13,080 bases of DNA from Syntrophomonadaceae bacterium (GTDB lineage: Bacteria > Bacillota > Dethiobacteria > DTU022), in the NCBI GenBank assembly GCA_003552365.1, contig PUKR01000164.1, forward strand, positions 1 to 13,080, in the 5' to 3' direction. Below are positions 1 to 7,184 of the stretch, piece after piece. The position numbers and the translations under genes were made by a program. The first letter of the stretch is position 1. Every line of letters begins with the position of its first letter. A model generated the notes under the pieces. It saw nothing but the letters and a program-made list of their open reading frames with translations, had not been told where the DNA came from and did not search any database.

Positions 1-134
1 CCTCGGCAAACCTGAAACGGGAAATCATGCAAGCATAGCTTATATTTCAGGCAGTTTAATCCAAAGCCTTGTAATGACTGAGTAAAACTATAACCATAAA
101 AATGCTTATTATAAAGATCAGGCAGGTTTCAATT

Positions 135-920
135 CTAAGTAATACGCCACGCATGAGTGTAAATATTCATACGCTTACCCCTGACAAAACCAACCAGGGT
201 TATGTTTAAGTTATCCGCCAGCTCCACGCAAAGGGTGGTCGGCGCCGCTCTCGAGATAAGCAGCTGTATCTTAAGCTTGGCCGCTTTAAGCAAAATTTCC
301 GAACTTAAACGCCCGCTGGAAACTATAATTTTATCTTCCGTGGATATCCCTTCCTGCAGGCACTCCCCGACAATTTTATCGATAGCATTATGGCGGCCTA
401 TATCTTCGCAAAAAAACAGGAGCTTCTCTCCATCTGCCAGACCGGCGCTGTGGACTCCCCCGGTTGCTTTAAATAATTCGGCCCTGCTTTGAAGCGAATC
501 CACCAGGGAACTGATCGTTTTCGGACTAATTTTTAAATTTCCTTCCACGGGGCTGCTGCGCAGGGAATCAAGAGCACTAAAAAAAACCGTTCCCTTGCCG
601 CATCCGGAGGTTAAAGTTCTTTTTCCATAAAGTTTCTCAGCGAGGCCGGCCTCTTTAAACAACTCAACTTCCACCAGGCCTTCCTCTTCCCGCACATGAA
701 TATTTTTAATATCTGATGCACCAGAAATAATCCCTTCAGACCGCAGGAAACCCAGGGCCAGGAGGTTGAGTTTTTCCGGGGTGCACAGGAGAGTAACCAG
801 TTCATTACCGTTTAAATATATGGTTACCGGAGCTTCAACTGAAAGCAAATCTTCCATTTCCCAGGCTTTGCCCTGTCGAATCCTGAGAATTTTTTTATGC
901 ATTGCGTTTTCCGAGTCCAT
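135..920 (-). CDS. fdhD: FdhD, formate dehydrogenase accessory sulfurtransferase
   Basis: The product is a 261-residue FdhD-family protein. The family moves sulfur from a cysteine desulfurase to the molybdenum cofactor of formate dehydrogenases, and FDH is inactive without it; it acts in the cytoplasm. Visible family signatures are the loop TSGCGKG with the single candidate persulfide-carrying Cys at about residue 107, VHSAGL near 156-161, EDIGRHNAIDKI near 172-183 and SSGRLSSEIL near 201-210. The loop has one Cys, not the CxxC of Escherichia coli FdhD; I recall this form as common in Clostridia. I start at the ATG at 920, which has GGAGGT 9 nt upstream. A longer frame from a TTG at 950 would place that ribosome site inside the gene. 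It lies downstream of the FDH-like operon on the same strand but behind a terminator, with its own candidate promoter. No clear terminator is visible in 1-134. Confidence 0.96.
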   Translation of the reverse strand: MDSENAMHKKILRIRQGKAWEMEDLLSVEAPVTIYLNGNELVTLLCTPEKLNLLALGFLRSEGIISGASDIKNIHVREEEGLVEVELFKEAGLAEKLYGKRTLTSGCGKGTVFFSALDSLRSSPVEGNLKISPKTISSLVDSLQSRAELFKATGGVHSAGLADGEKLLFFCEDIGRHNAIDKIVGECLQEGISTEDKIIVSSGRLSSEILLKAAKLKIQLLISRAAPTTLCVELADNLNITLVGFVRGKRMNIYTHAWRIT

Positions 921-964
921 ATGGGTTTCACCTCCCGGCTCATCCTTCAAGTTAAAGCTGATTT

Positions 965-993
965 TAAATAGCCCTTCTGGATTCGTTAATCAA
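965..993 (-). promoter_or_regulatory. Candidate sigma-A-type promoter for fdhD
   Basis: Read on the minus strand: TTGATT (-35, 988-993), a 17-nt spacer, then TATTTA (-10, 965-970). Transcription would start near 958, about 38 nt before the fdhD ATG. The -10 box is imperfect, but position and spacing fit. The site lies between the upstream terminator (1076-1100) and fdhD, so fdhD may be transcribed separately from the FDH-like operon. Confidence 0.42.
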
Positions 994-1075
994 TATAGAT
1001 TAGGGTTGCAGGCTGAGCTGAAATAAGATTGTTTTATTTTTTCGCCAGGACAAGCCTTTTCTCCTGCACAAACAA

Positions 1076-1100
1076 GCGCCCCCGCTATATGCGAGGGCGC
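1076..1100 (-). terminator. Intrinsic terminator of the FDH-like operon
   Basis: A 10-bp GC-rich stem (arms 1076-1085 and 1091-1100, one G-U pair) closes a 5-nt ATATA-type loop. On the minus strand it is followed by TTGTTTG, a moderately U-rich tail. It begins 36 nt after the alpha-subunit stop codon, which indicates that the alpha gene really ends at 1137 and has not been cut by a sequencing error within a longer transcript. Confidence 0.72.
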
Positions 1101-1136
1101 TAACAGTCCCTGATTTATTTAGTTTTCACCCATTCA

Positions 1137-3578
1137 TTACACGCAGCAGCCATTTTTGAAAGCGCTGATCACAGAGCGTTTGCTCATCGATTCGCTCAAG
1201 CACTGACAGCTGTGATACCCGGATGTGCAGCAAGCAGCTGCATGTTCTTCCCGCTTTGCAGCGAGTTCGGGATCATATTCAACCGCTGAAAACAACCCTT
1301 TGCCACGGCTGAAGCTGTCCTGGTGCAGGACTTTGGTTCCCTGATCTTTTTCATCGGTACAGGGCCACTGCAGTCCCTGTTCAGACAGCCGCCGGTAACC
1401 AATTCCCTTATAGTCATGATTCAGCGAAGCAATTTCAGCAAAAACATCTTCCGGTCCGGCATAATCCCACTCAAATCCAAGCCATTCAGCCAATTCGACC
1501 AAAATAGCCCAATCAGGGAATACTTCGTCCGGTGGCTCCACAGCCGGCTGGCTGAGCTGGACACGTCGTTCAGAATTAGTATACGTGCCGAGCTTTTCGG
1601 CAAAAGCAGCCGCCGGGAGAACTACATCGGCCAGCGAAGCTGTTTCTGTCATAAATATGTCCTGAACAACCAGAAAGTCCAGTTTTTTGAGGAGTTCAGC
1701 TTTCTTTTCCTGATCTTCTCCGCAGCCAACCGGATTTTCGCCCATGATATACATTGCTTTAACAGCAGTGTCTTTATCATTTTCGAAAAACTCGGAGGCG
1801 TTGAGGCCCGGTTTATCGCTAATCTTCACACCCCAGGCTTCAGAAAACTTATCGCGGACTTCCTTATCCTTGAGGTGCTGGTAACCGGTTAAAACATTGG
1901 GCAAAATACCCATATCAGCCGAGCCCTGCAGGTTGTTTTCCCCGTAGGGAACATAGAGTCCTGCAGATTCTTTGCCAACGTTGCCGGTCAGCATAGCCAG
2001 GTTGGCTAAAGCTTTTACCAGGCCTTCCCCCCCACTTTGCTCGCATACCGCCGCGTCGGAAACTATTGCCGCTTTTTCAGCGGAAGCATATCTTCTGGCA
2101 GCATCCTTGATATCTTCTTGATCGAGGCCGGTAATCTCAGCAACATATTGCGGGGTATATTTCTCCAAGCCTTTCTTAAGCTGGTCAAAACCTTCTGTGC
2201 GTTCCTTGATAAAAGCTTCATCATGGAGGCCTTCGCTAATGATTACATTGGCCAGGCCGTTAACCAGGGCCACTTCGGTGCCCGGTTTCAAGGGCAAATC
2301 ATAATCGGCAACATCAACCAGCCCGATCATATCCGGGTTGGCTACTATGAGGGATGCCCCGTTCCGGGCCGCTTCACGAACCCGGTAATCAAGCACCGGG
2401 TGGCTTTCAGCAGGATTGCCGCCAATCACCAGCACGGCATCGGTGCCTGCGACTTCTTCAATAGTATTGGTAGTCGCAGCATTGCCGAAAGCTTCCATCA
2501 TCCCGTCTACTGAAGATGCGTGACAGTGACGGGTATAGCTGTCTACATTATTGGTACCCAGGGAACGGATCAGCTTTTGAAAGAGGTAATTATCCTCATT
2601 GCTTGCTTTTGGTGAACTTAAACCCATCAGGGAATCAGCGCCGTAACGGCCCTGGATATCCCTGATATTGTCAACAATATAATCGAGGGCTTCTTCCCAG
2701 GTTACTTCAACAAAGGTACCGTTGGTTTTAACCAGCGGGGCGGTAACCCGGTCACGGCTGTGGACAAAATCCCACCCGAATTTACCTTTAACACAAAGGT
2801 GATCCCGGTTAACCGGGCTGTTTTCAACCGGAGCGGCCCCGATAACCTCGTTATCTTTAACATGAAGGTTGATATTACAGCCCAGGCTGCAGTACGGGCA
2901 TACCACCCGGGTAGCTTCCGTCTGCCAGGGACGGCCTTTTCCAAAAATATACTTGGGGATTAAAGCTCCAACCGGGCAATTGTCAATGCACATGCCACAA
3001 AATACACAGGAAGAATCTTCGATTGGATCTTCAAATCCCGGGCTTACATTGGTGACAAAACCGCGTTTGGTAAAATCAATCGCTCCCGCACCAACGACCT
3101 GCTGACATTTGCCAACACAAATACCGCAGAGAATGCACTTGTTCATATCTCTGAGGAAAAATTCGTTGGTGTCATCATAGGGCAGATCTTTAACCTCACC
3201 TACAAATTCACTGGAAGCCACTTCATATTCGTAACAGTAATCCTGAAGTTTGCAACTACCGGTTTTTTCACAGGTTATGCAGTCGAGGGGGTGGTTGGCC
3301 AACATCAGGCTCAGGTTGTTCTTACGGGCGTTGATCACTCTCTCCGATTTTGTGTGGACCACCATATCCGGGCCGGCCGGGGCCACGCAGGAAGCAACCA
3401 GGGCCCGCGCTTTTTCCACTTCCACTACGCAAATACGGCAGGCGCCGTTAGGAGGCAGTTCCGGATCGTGACAAAAAGTGGGGATTTCAATGCCCAGCTG
3501 CCTTGCGGCTTCAAGGATCGTTGTTCCCGGGGCAACTTCAATTTCTTGTCCGTCAATAGTTAATTTAATTGCCGACAT
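1137..3578 (-). CDS. Formate-dehydrogenase-like alpha subunit, C-terminally shortened
   Basis: Catalytic-type subunit of 813 residues with a NuoG-like N-terminus. Cluster ligands in order: [2Fe-2S] C36, C47, C50, C64; His-Cys3 cluster H96, C100, C103, C109; two [4Fe-4S] clusters C148-C158 and C191-C201; molybdopterin-domain [4Fe-4S] C227, C230, C234, C262. The metal-ligand position is Cys352 (TGT, so no selenocysteine), followed by His353 as in formate dehydrogenases. The GNPAESHPV motif at 387-395 also fits FDH. Two things are odd. The Arg matching E. coli FdhH R333 is Tyr545. After the GLQWPC block (735-740) the usual C-terminal dinucleotide-binding domain of about 120 residues is absent and replaced by a Cys-rich tail (C783, C784, C791, C793, C811, C812). 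The ATG at 3578 is chosen because AGGGAG lies 8 nt upstream; a GTG at 3587 overlaps that site. The start overlaps the NuoF-like gene by 14 nt. Formate/CO2 chemistry is likely but unproven. Confidence 0.9.
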   Translation of the reverse strand: MSAIKLTIDGQEIEVAPGTTILEAARQLGIEIPTFCHDPELPPNGACRICVVEVEKARALVASCVAPAGPDMVVHTKSERVINARKNNLSLMLANHPLDCITCEKTGSCKLQDYCYEYEVASSEFVGEVKDLPYDDTNEFFLRDMNKCILCGICVGKCQQVVGAGAIDFTKRGFVTNVSPGFEDPIEDSSCVFCGMCIDNCPVGALIPKYIFGKGRPWQTEATRVVCPYCSLGCNINLHVKDNEVIGAAPVENSPVNRDHLCVKGKFGWDFVHSRDRVTAPLVKTNGTFVEVTWEEALDYIVDNIRDIQGRYGADSLMGLSSPKASNEDNYLFQKLIRSLGTNNVDSYTRHCHASSVDGMMEAFGNAATTNTIEEVAGTDAVLVIGGNPAESHPVLDYRVREAARNGASLIVANPDMIGLVDVADYDLPLKPGTEVALVNGLANVIISEGLHDEAFIKERTEGFDQLKKGLEKYTPQYVAEITGLDQEDIKDAARRYASAEKAAIVSDAAVCEQSGGEGLVKALANLAMLTGNVGKESAGLYVPYGENNLQGSADMGILPNVLTGYQHLKDKEVRDKFSEAWGVKISDKPGLNASEFFENDKDTAVKAMYIMGENPVGCGEDQEKKAELLKKLDFLVVQDIFMTETASLADVVLPAAAFAEKLGTYTNSERRVQLSQPAVEPPDEVFPDWAILVELAEWLGFEWDYAGPEDVFAEIASLNHDYKGIGYRRLSEQGLQWPCTDEKDQGTKVLHQDSFSRGKGLFSAVEYDPELAAKREEHAAACCTSGYHSCQCLSESMSKRSVISAFKNGCCV

Positions 3579-5382
3579 CAGCTTCACTCCCTACACGAGT
3601 AATCATGATGCAATCCTGGCGGCACTTATCGATACAGCTGCCGCAGCGGGTGCAGAGCTCCTGGATAACTTCATGGGGTTCTTTCTTCTCACCTTTAATT
3701 GCATCAACCGGACAAGCCCTGGCGCAGGCAGTACAGCCATTGCAACTCTCAGCATCGATCTGGTAAATAAACAGGGGCTTGCAAATACCTGCATTACAAA
3801 AGCCTTCGTTAATGTGTTCTTCATATTCATCGCGGAAATAACGGATTGTGCTCAAAACCGGGTTAGGACATGTCTGGCCTAACCCGCAGAGAGCGCTGTC
3901 TTTAATGCTGTGGGCCAAACTGTCCAGGGTATCGAGATCTTCTGGTTTGCCTTCACCTTCGGTAATCCGGTCTAAAATTTCCAGCATCCGCTTGGTGCCT
4001 TCCCGGCAGGGGGTGCACTTTCCGCATGATTCTTTCTGGGTAAAACTTAAGAAGTACTTGGCCAGGTCGACCATGCAGGTCCGGTCATCCATAACCACAA
4101 GACCGCCTGATCCCATAATCGCGCCGGCCTTGGTCAATGAGTCATAATCAATAGGCAGGTGGAGGAGATCCTTGGGAATACAGCCGCCGGAAGGACCGCC
4201 CGCCTGGACCGCTTTGAAATCACGGCCGGCTTTAATTCCACCGCCAACATCGTAAATAACTTCTTCAATGGTAATACCCATAGGCACTTCACAAAGCCCG
4301 GTATTGCGAACTTTGCCGGCCAACGCAAATACCTTGGTCCCTTTGCTGCCCTCGGTACCTACTTTGGCAAACTCCTCGGCTCCGCCTTCTTTAACAATCA
4401 GGGGGATATTGGCCAGGGTTTCCACGTTGTTAATAGTGGTCGGTTTGCCAAACACCCCTACCTGAGCGGGGAAAGGCGGCCTTGGCCTGGGCATCCCTCG
4501 TTTTCCTTCAATTGAAGCCAGCAGGGCTGTTTCTTCACCGCAAACAAAAGCTCCGGCTCCTTCCTTGATATTCATTTTAAAATTAAAATCGTATCCAAGA
4601 ATGTTTTCACCGAGCAGGCCATATTCTTCAGCCTGTTCAATTGCTATTCTAAGCCTCTTGATCGCCAGCGGATATTCCGCCCGGCAGTAAATATAACCCT
4701 CGTCGGCGCCGCAGGCTTTACCGGCAACTAACATACCTTCGAGCAGGGAATGGGGGTCGCCTTCAAGAATACTGCGGTCCATAAAAGCCCCGGGGTCGCC
4801 TTCGTCAGCGTTACAGACGATATATTTCTTGGGACCGGGAGCTTTATTGGTAAAGCCCCATTTCACACCGGTCGGGAAACCGGCGCCACCGCGCCCCCGC
4901 AAGCCGGCATCCTTAACTTCATCGCATATTGCCTGCGGTTCCATTTCCAGGGCTCTCTTGAGTGCCCGGTAACCGCCGCGCATAATATATTCATCGATGC
5001 TTTCCGGATCAATTACCCCGCTGTTCCGCAGTACATTAAATTTCTGTTTTGAATAAAAGGGAATGGAGTCATAAAAACGGGCCGGGGCATCTACATCCGG
5101 TCCCTTGTAAAGCAGGCGCTCTACAATTTCTCCACCTACAAAATGGGTTTCAACCAGCTCAGCCATGTCCTTCGGTTTCAGGCGGCAGTAAAAGACCTCG
5201 TCGGGGAATATCACGATGATCGGCCCGACCTCGCAAAAACCGGGACAACCGCCCATTACCAGGCGATATTTATCTTTGATCCCGTGTTTTTCGAGTTCTT
5301 CGTTTAATGCTTCCGCAACCTGGTTTGAACCCGATGAGAGGCAGCCTGTCGCGCCACAAATCATAATGTGTTTTTCGTACAC
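3565..5382 (-). CDS. NuoF/HydB-like NAD(P)H-binding flavoprotein subunit with added Fe-S domains
   Basis: A 605-residue diaphorase subunit that would exchange electrons between NAD(H), FMN and the Fe-S chain of the complex. Domains: thioredoxin-like [2Fe-2S] at about 1-90 (C9, C14, C46, C50); FMN/NADH-binding NuoF core with GRGGAGFPTG (163-172) and GAGAFVCGEETA (274-285); SLBB-type region; [4Fe-4S] ligands C453, C456, C459 and C499; and a C-terminal 2x[4Fe-4S] ferredoxin domain (C547, C550, C553, C557; C577, C580, C583, C587). Extra Cys at 529 and 534 precede the ferredoxin domain. This architecture matches HydB of bifurcating hydrogenases and beta subunits of NAD(P)-linked clostridial formate dehydrogenases, and is longer than complex I NuoF. 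The start is the GTG at 5382, with GGAGGT 10 nt upstream. The gene overlaps the alpha-subunit gene, which suggests translational coupling. Confidence 0.93.
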   Translation of the reverse strand: MYEKHIMICGATGCLSSGSNQVAEALNEELEKHGIKDKYRLVMGGCPGFCEVGPIIVIFPDEVFYCRLKPKDMAELVETHFVGGEIVERLLYKGPDVDAPARFYDSIPFYSKQKFNVLRNSGVIDPESIDEYIMRGGYRALKRALEMEPQAICDEVKDAGLRGRGGAGFPTGVKWGFTNKAPGPKKYIVCNADEGDPGAFMDRSILEGDPHSLLEGMLVAGKACGADEGYIYCRAEYPLAIKRLRIAIEQAEEYGLLGENILGYDFNFKMNIKEGAGAFVCGEETALLASIEGKRGMPRPRPPFPAQVGVFGKPTTINNVETLANIPLIVKEGGAEEFAKVGTEGSKGTKVFALAGKVRNTGLCEVPMGITIEEVIYDVGGGIKAGRDFKAVQAGGPSGGCIPKDLLHLPIDYDSLTKAGAIMGSGGLVVMDDRTCMVDLAKYFLSFTQKESCGKCTPCREGTKRMLEILDRITEGEGKPEDLDTLDSLAHSIKDSALCGLGQTCPNPVLSTIRYFRDEYEEHINEGFCNAGICKPLFIYQIDAESCNGCTACARACPVDAIKGEKKEPHEVIQELCTRCGSCIDKCRQDCIMITRVGSEADVGN

Positions 5383-5417
5383 TGTCCTAATTACCTCCCT
5401 CTCCCTGGCTATATTAA

Positions 5418-5597
5418 TTAACAGATCACAAATTTTTCATCCAGGGCTACTTTTTCAATAATCTTTTTCCGTTTATCCGCACATGACTGGTCGTCATGGC
5501 AAATCGGCCCTTCAACACAGCATTCAACAAAATCTTTACAGGGCGTATCTTTGGAATGGGTACACTTTTCACAGCAGTGGTCAACAAACCTTTCCAC
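5418..5597 (-). CDS. Small nine-cysteine protein encoded inside the FDH-like operon
   Basis: A 59-residue open frame lies between the NuoE-like and NuoF-like genes. It starts at a GTG (5595-5597) preceded by a perfect AGGAGGT (5604-5610) 6 nt upstream, and begins 18 nt after the NuoE-like stop. It has nine Cys (8, 9, 12, 20, 26, 27, 33, 39, 59) and His14 and His34. The Cys fall into two similar halves, CCxxCxH(x5)C and CCx5CHx4C, which suggests an internal duplication and metal or Fe-S binding. A charged segment follows (about residues 41-55). There is no signal peptide or membrane segment, so it should be cytoplasmic. I do not recognise the family. Position suggests an assembly factor, small subunit or redox partner of the complex. 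The ribosome site and tight packing make it a convincing gene despite its size. Confidence 0.82.
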   Translation of the reverse strand: MERFVDHCCEKCTHSKDTPCKDFVECCVEGPICHDDQSCADKRKKIIEKVALDEKFVIC

Positions 5598-5615
5598 AAC
5601 GCCACCTCCTACATA

Positions 5616-6107
5616 TTATTCATAGCTGTCCAGAATTTCTTTCATCTTGTCCGGGGACAACCGTCCGTGCGGGTTGTCGTTAATCATGATCACCGGCGCC
5701 AGGGCACAGGCCCCGATACAGGCTACTTCTTCAAGGGTAAACTTAAGATCGTCGGTGGTTTCTCCGCTGGGAATATCCAGCAGTTCTTCAATCCGCTCCG
5801 CAATCTTGGGACTACCCTGGATATGGCAGGCCGTACCTTTACAAACCCTGATGATATAACGCCCACGGGGCTTCATTTTAAACTGGGCATAAAATGTAGT
5901 AACTCCGTAGAGACGACTCAGGGGAATCCTCATGCGGCGAGCCACATATTCCATGGCCGGCCGCGGCAGGTAACCGTAATGATCCTGCACTTTCTGCATG
6001 ATTGGGATGATCATTTCCTTTTTGCCCAGGTACGGTTCCAGAATAGAATCGACCGGGCTTAAATCAATGTCCTGGTTGACGGCTGCAACTTCGGCCTCAC
6101 TGCTCAA
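5616..6107 (-). CDS. NuoE/HydC-like thioredoxin-fold [2Fe-2S] subunit
   Basis: A 163-residue NuoE-family protein, first gene of the FDH-like operon. The family carries one [2Fe-2S] cluster and sits against the NuoF-like flavoprotein. Ligands are C89 and C94 (in CKGTACHIQG) and C130 and C134 (in CIGACALAP). The N-terminal helical bundle with YGYLPRPAMEYVA and the GVTTFYAQF segment (68-76) are typical. The start is a TTG at 6107 with AGGAGGT 7 nt upstream; no ATG fits as well. Length is normal for the family. The next gene, for the Cys-rich small protein, begins 18 nt downstream. With the NuoF-like and alpha subunits it makes the three-subunit core seen in soluble NAD(P)-dependent formate dehydrogenases. 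Confidence 0.94.
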   Translation of the reverse strand: MSSEAEVAAVNQDIDLSPVDSILEPYLGKKEMIIPIMQKVQDHYGYLPRPAMEYVARRMRIPLSRLYGVTTFYAQFKMKPRGRYIIRVCKGTACHIQGSPKIAERIEELLDIPSGETTDDLKFTLEEVACIGACALAPVIMINDNPHGRLSPDKMKEILDSYE

Positions 6108-6134
6108 AATCTTAACCTCCTTATCTGTTCTGAT

Positions 6135-6153
6135 CTAAGACTAAAGTCCTTAG
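6135..6153. promoter_or_regulatory. Inverted repeat in the leader of the FDH-like operon
   Basis: The 19-bp element has outer arms CTAA/TTAG and an inner stem GACT/AGTC around TT, interrupted by one bulged base. It sits 28 nt upstream of the NuoE-like TTG start and just ahead of the ribosome site. It could be an operator or an RNA hairpin. It does not match Rex (TTGTGA-type), Fur/PerR or FNR sites as I know them. I found no convincing -35/-10 pair nearby; the best is a weak TTTATT-17-TATAAG. Confidence 0.4.
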
Positions 6154-6236
6154 TACAAATCTCCTTATAAGATTCTCGTTTTTATGAATAAATCCTGCTC
6201 ACAAATAAAGAATTTGAGAAAAATAGAACATAACCT

Positions 6237-6932
6237 TTACTGCTCTAATAATACCGGTGAAAAGTCAATCCCGTCGGCAGCAACAAAACGATAGTGCACT
6301 CCCCCTCTCTCTCCCTGGAAAAAAGAATCCCTGCCGTTATCATGTATATGTCCATAAATACAAATTTTTACCCCGTATTCTTCCAGCACCCTGGTAAAAT
6401 CACTGCTACTCCCCCTGCGGGTAAAAGGAGGAAAATGCAGGGCAGCAATAATTGAGTCAAATGAATCTTCTCTTGCCCTCTCTAAAGAAAGGCGGAGACG
6501 ATGCACTTCCCGTAAATATATTTTTTGATCCTGGTCATTGTCGAAGCCTTCTTCTCCCGGGCAAATCCAGCCCCGGGTGCCACATACAGCCCAATTGCCC
6601 CAGGCAAAATAATCATTCTGGAGCGCAAACACAGATGGTGGTAGTTTCTCCCGAAGCTTGCTGATTGTAGGCCACCAGTAATCATGGTTGCCCTTAATCA
6701 ACAGCTTGGTTCCTTTGCGGGCAGCAACCCATTCCAGATCAGGGATGGCCTCATCCAGGCGCTGAGCCCAGGAAATATCCCCGGGAACAATAACCAGATC
6801 GCTGTCTTTAACTAGCGAATCCCAATTTGCGCTTAGTTTAGCAGTGTGTTCTTTCCACCCGGGGCCAAAAACGTCCATCGGTTTTTCCGAGGTGGAGGAT
6901 AAATGCAGATCTCCAATTGCATAGATGGCCAT
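6237..6932 (-). CDS. Metallophosphoesterase (calcineurin-like phosphohydrolase)
   Basis: A 231-residue protein of the calcineurin-like metallophosphoesterase superfamily, closest by recollection to the uncharacterised COG1768 group. The dinuclear metal-site motifs are all present: GDLHLS (D8, H10), GDISWA (D52), GNHDYWW (N82, H83), ALHFPP (H166) and GHIHDNG (H195, H197). It should be an active cytoplasmic phosphohydrolase; the substrate cannot be read from the sequence. There is no signal peptide or membrane helix. The ATG at 6932 is preferred because AGAGGT lies 7 nt upstream; a GTG at 6938 is one base from that site. It lies upstream of the FDH-like operon on the same strand with a 129-nt gap and no evident terminator, so read-through is possible. 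Confidence 0.93.
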   Translation of the reverse strand: MAIYAIGDLHLSSTSEKPMDVFGPGWKEHTAKLSANWDSLVKDSDLVIVPGDISWAQRLDEAIPDLEWVAARKGTKLLIKGNHDYWWPTISKLREKLPPSVFALQNDYFAWGNWAVCGTRGWICPGEEGFDNDQDQKIYLREVHRLRLSLERAREDSFDSIIAALHFPPFTRRGSSSDFTRVLEEYGVKICIYGHIHDNGRDSFFQGERGGVHYRFVAADGIDFSPVLLEQ

Positions 6933-6998
6933 GACCACTACCTCTGATAGCAGATATTTAAATCACATTTCACCGGTTGATGAAGCAGGCTGTATAAG

Positions 6999-7026
6999 AG
7001 TATACTTACCACTTTAACCTTTTCAA
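6999..7026 (-). promoter_or_regulatory. Promoter of the metallophosphoesterase gene
   Basis: On the minus strand: TTGAAA (7021-7026), 16-nt spacer, TATACT (6999-7004). Predicted start is near 6992, leaving a leader of about 60 nt before the ATG at 6932. Both boxes are close to consensus. Confidence 0.62.
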
Positions 7027-7103
7027 TCTTACTAAATCAGGCGCTGAAATGCAAAAGTAGATTTTTTCTGCTTATTAAAACTTTTTACATCTAAAATAAA
7101 GCT

Positions 7104-7132
7104 TTGCAAATATTTTAATAAAATGATATACT
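7104..7132 (+). promoter_or_regulatory. Promoter of the TetR-family gene with embedded palindrome
   Basis: TTGCAA (7104-7109), exactly 17 nt, then TATACT (7127-7132), so transcription should start near 7139, about 46 nt before the GTG. The spacer contains a 13-bp palindrome, ATTTTA-A-TAAAAT (7112-7124). That is where a self-repressing TetR protein could bind, though the AT-rich setting makes chance symmetry possible. Confidence 0.68.
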
Positions 7133-7184
7133 GTTGTTATGATTAGTGTGTCTATTCAAACAAGATAAAGGAGGTTGCCAACCT

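Noticed and set aside
1196..1417. Frameshift explanation for the short alpha subunit
   Set aside because: An alternative-frame open stretch here does not resemble the missing dinucleotide-binding domain, and the space before the terminator is too small to encode it.
1323..1892. 189-residue plus-strand open frame opposite the alpha-subunit gene
   Set aside because: It is a shadow of a conserved coding region, with no ribosome site or motif.
2523..2525. Possible selenocysteine at the alpha-subunit active site
   Set aside because: The codon is TGT (Cys), not TGA; there is no in-frame TGA and no reason to seek a SECIS-like hairpin.
5496..6062. 188-residue plus-strand open frame opposite the NuoE-like and Cys-rich genes
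   Set aside because: It is antisense to genes with clear family motifs and ribosome sites, and its own translation has no recognisable motif.
6176..6205. Rex-like site (TTTGTGA...TCATAAA) upstream of the FDH-like operon
   Set aside because: Half-sites are imperfect and separated by 11 nt instead of the short spacing of Rex or the 6 nt of CRP/FNR-type sites.
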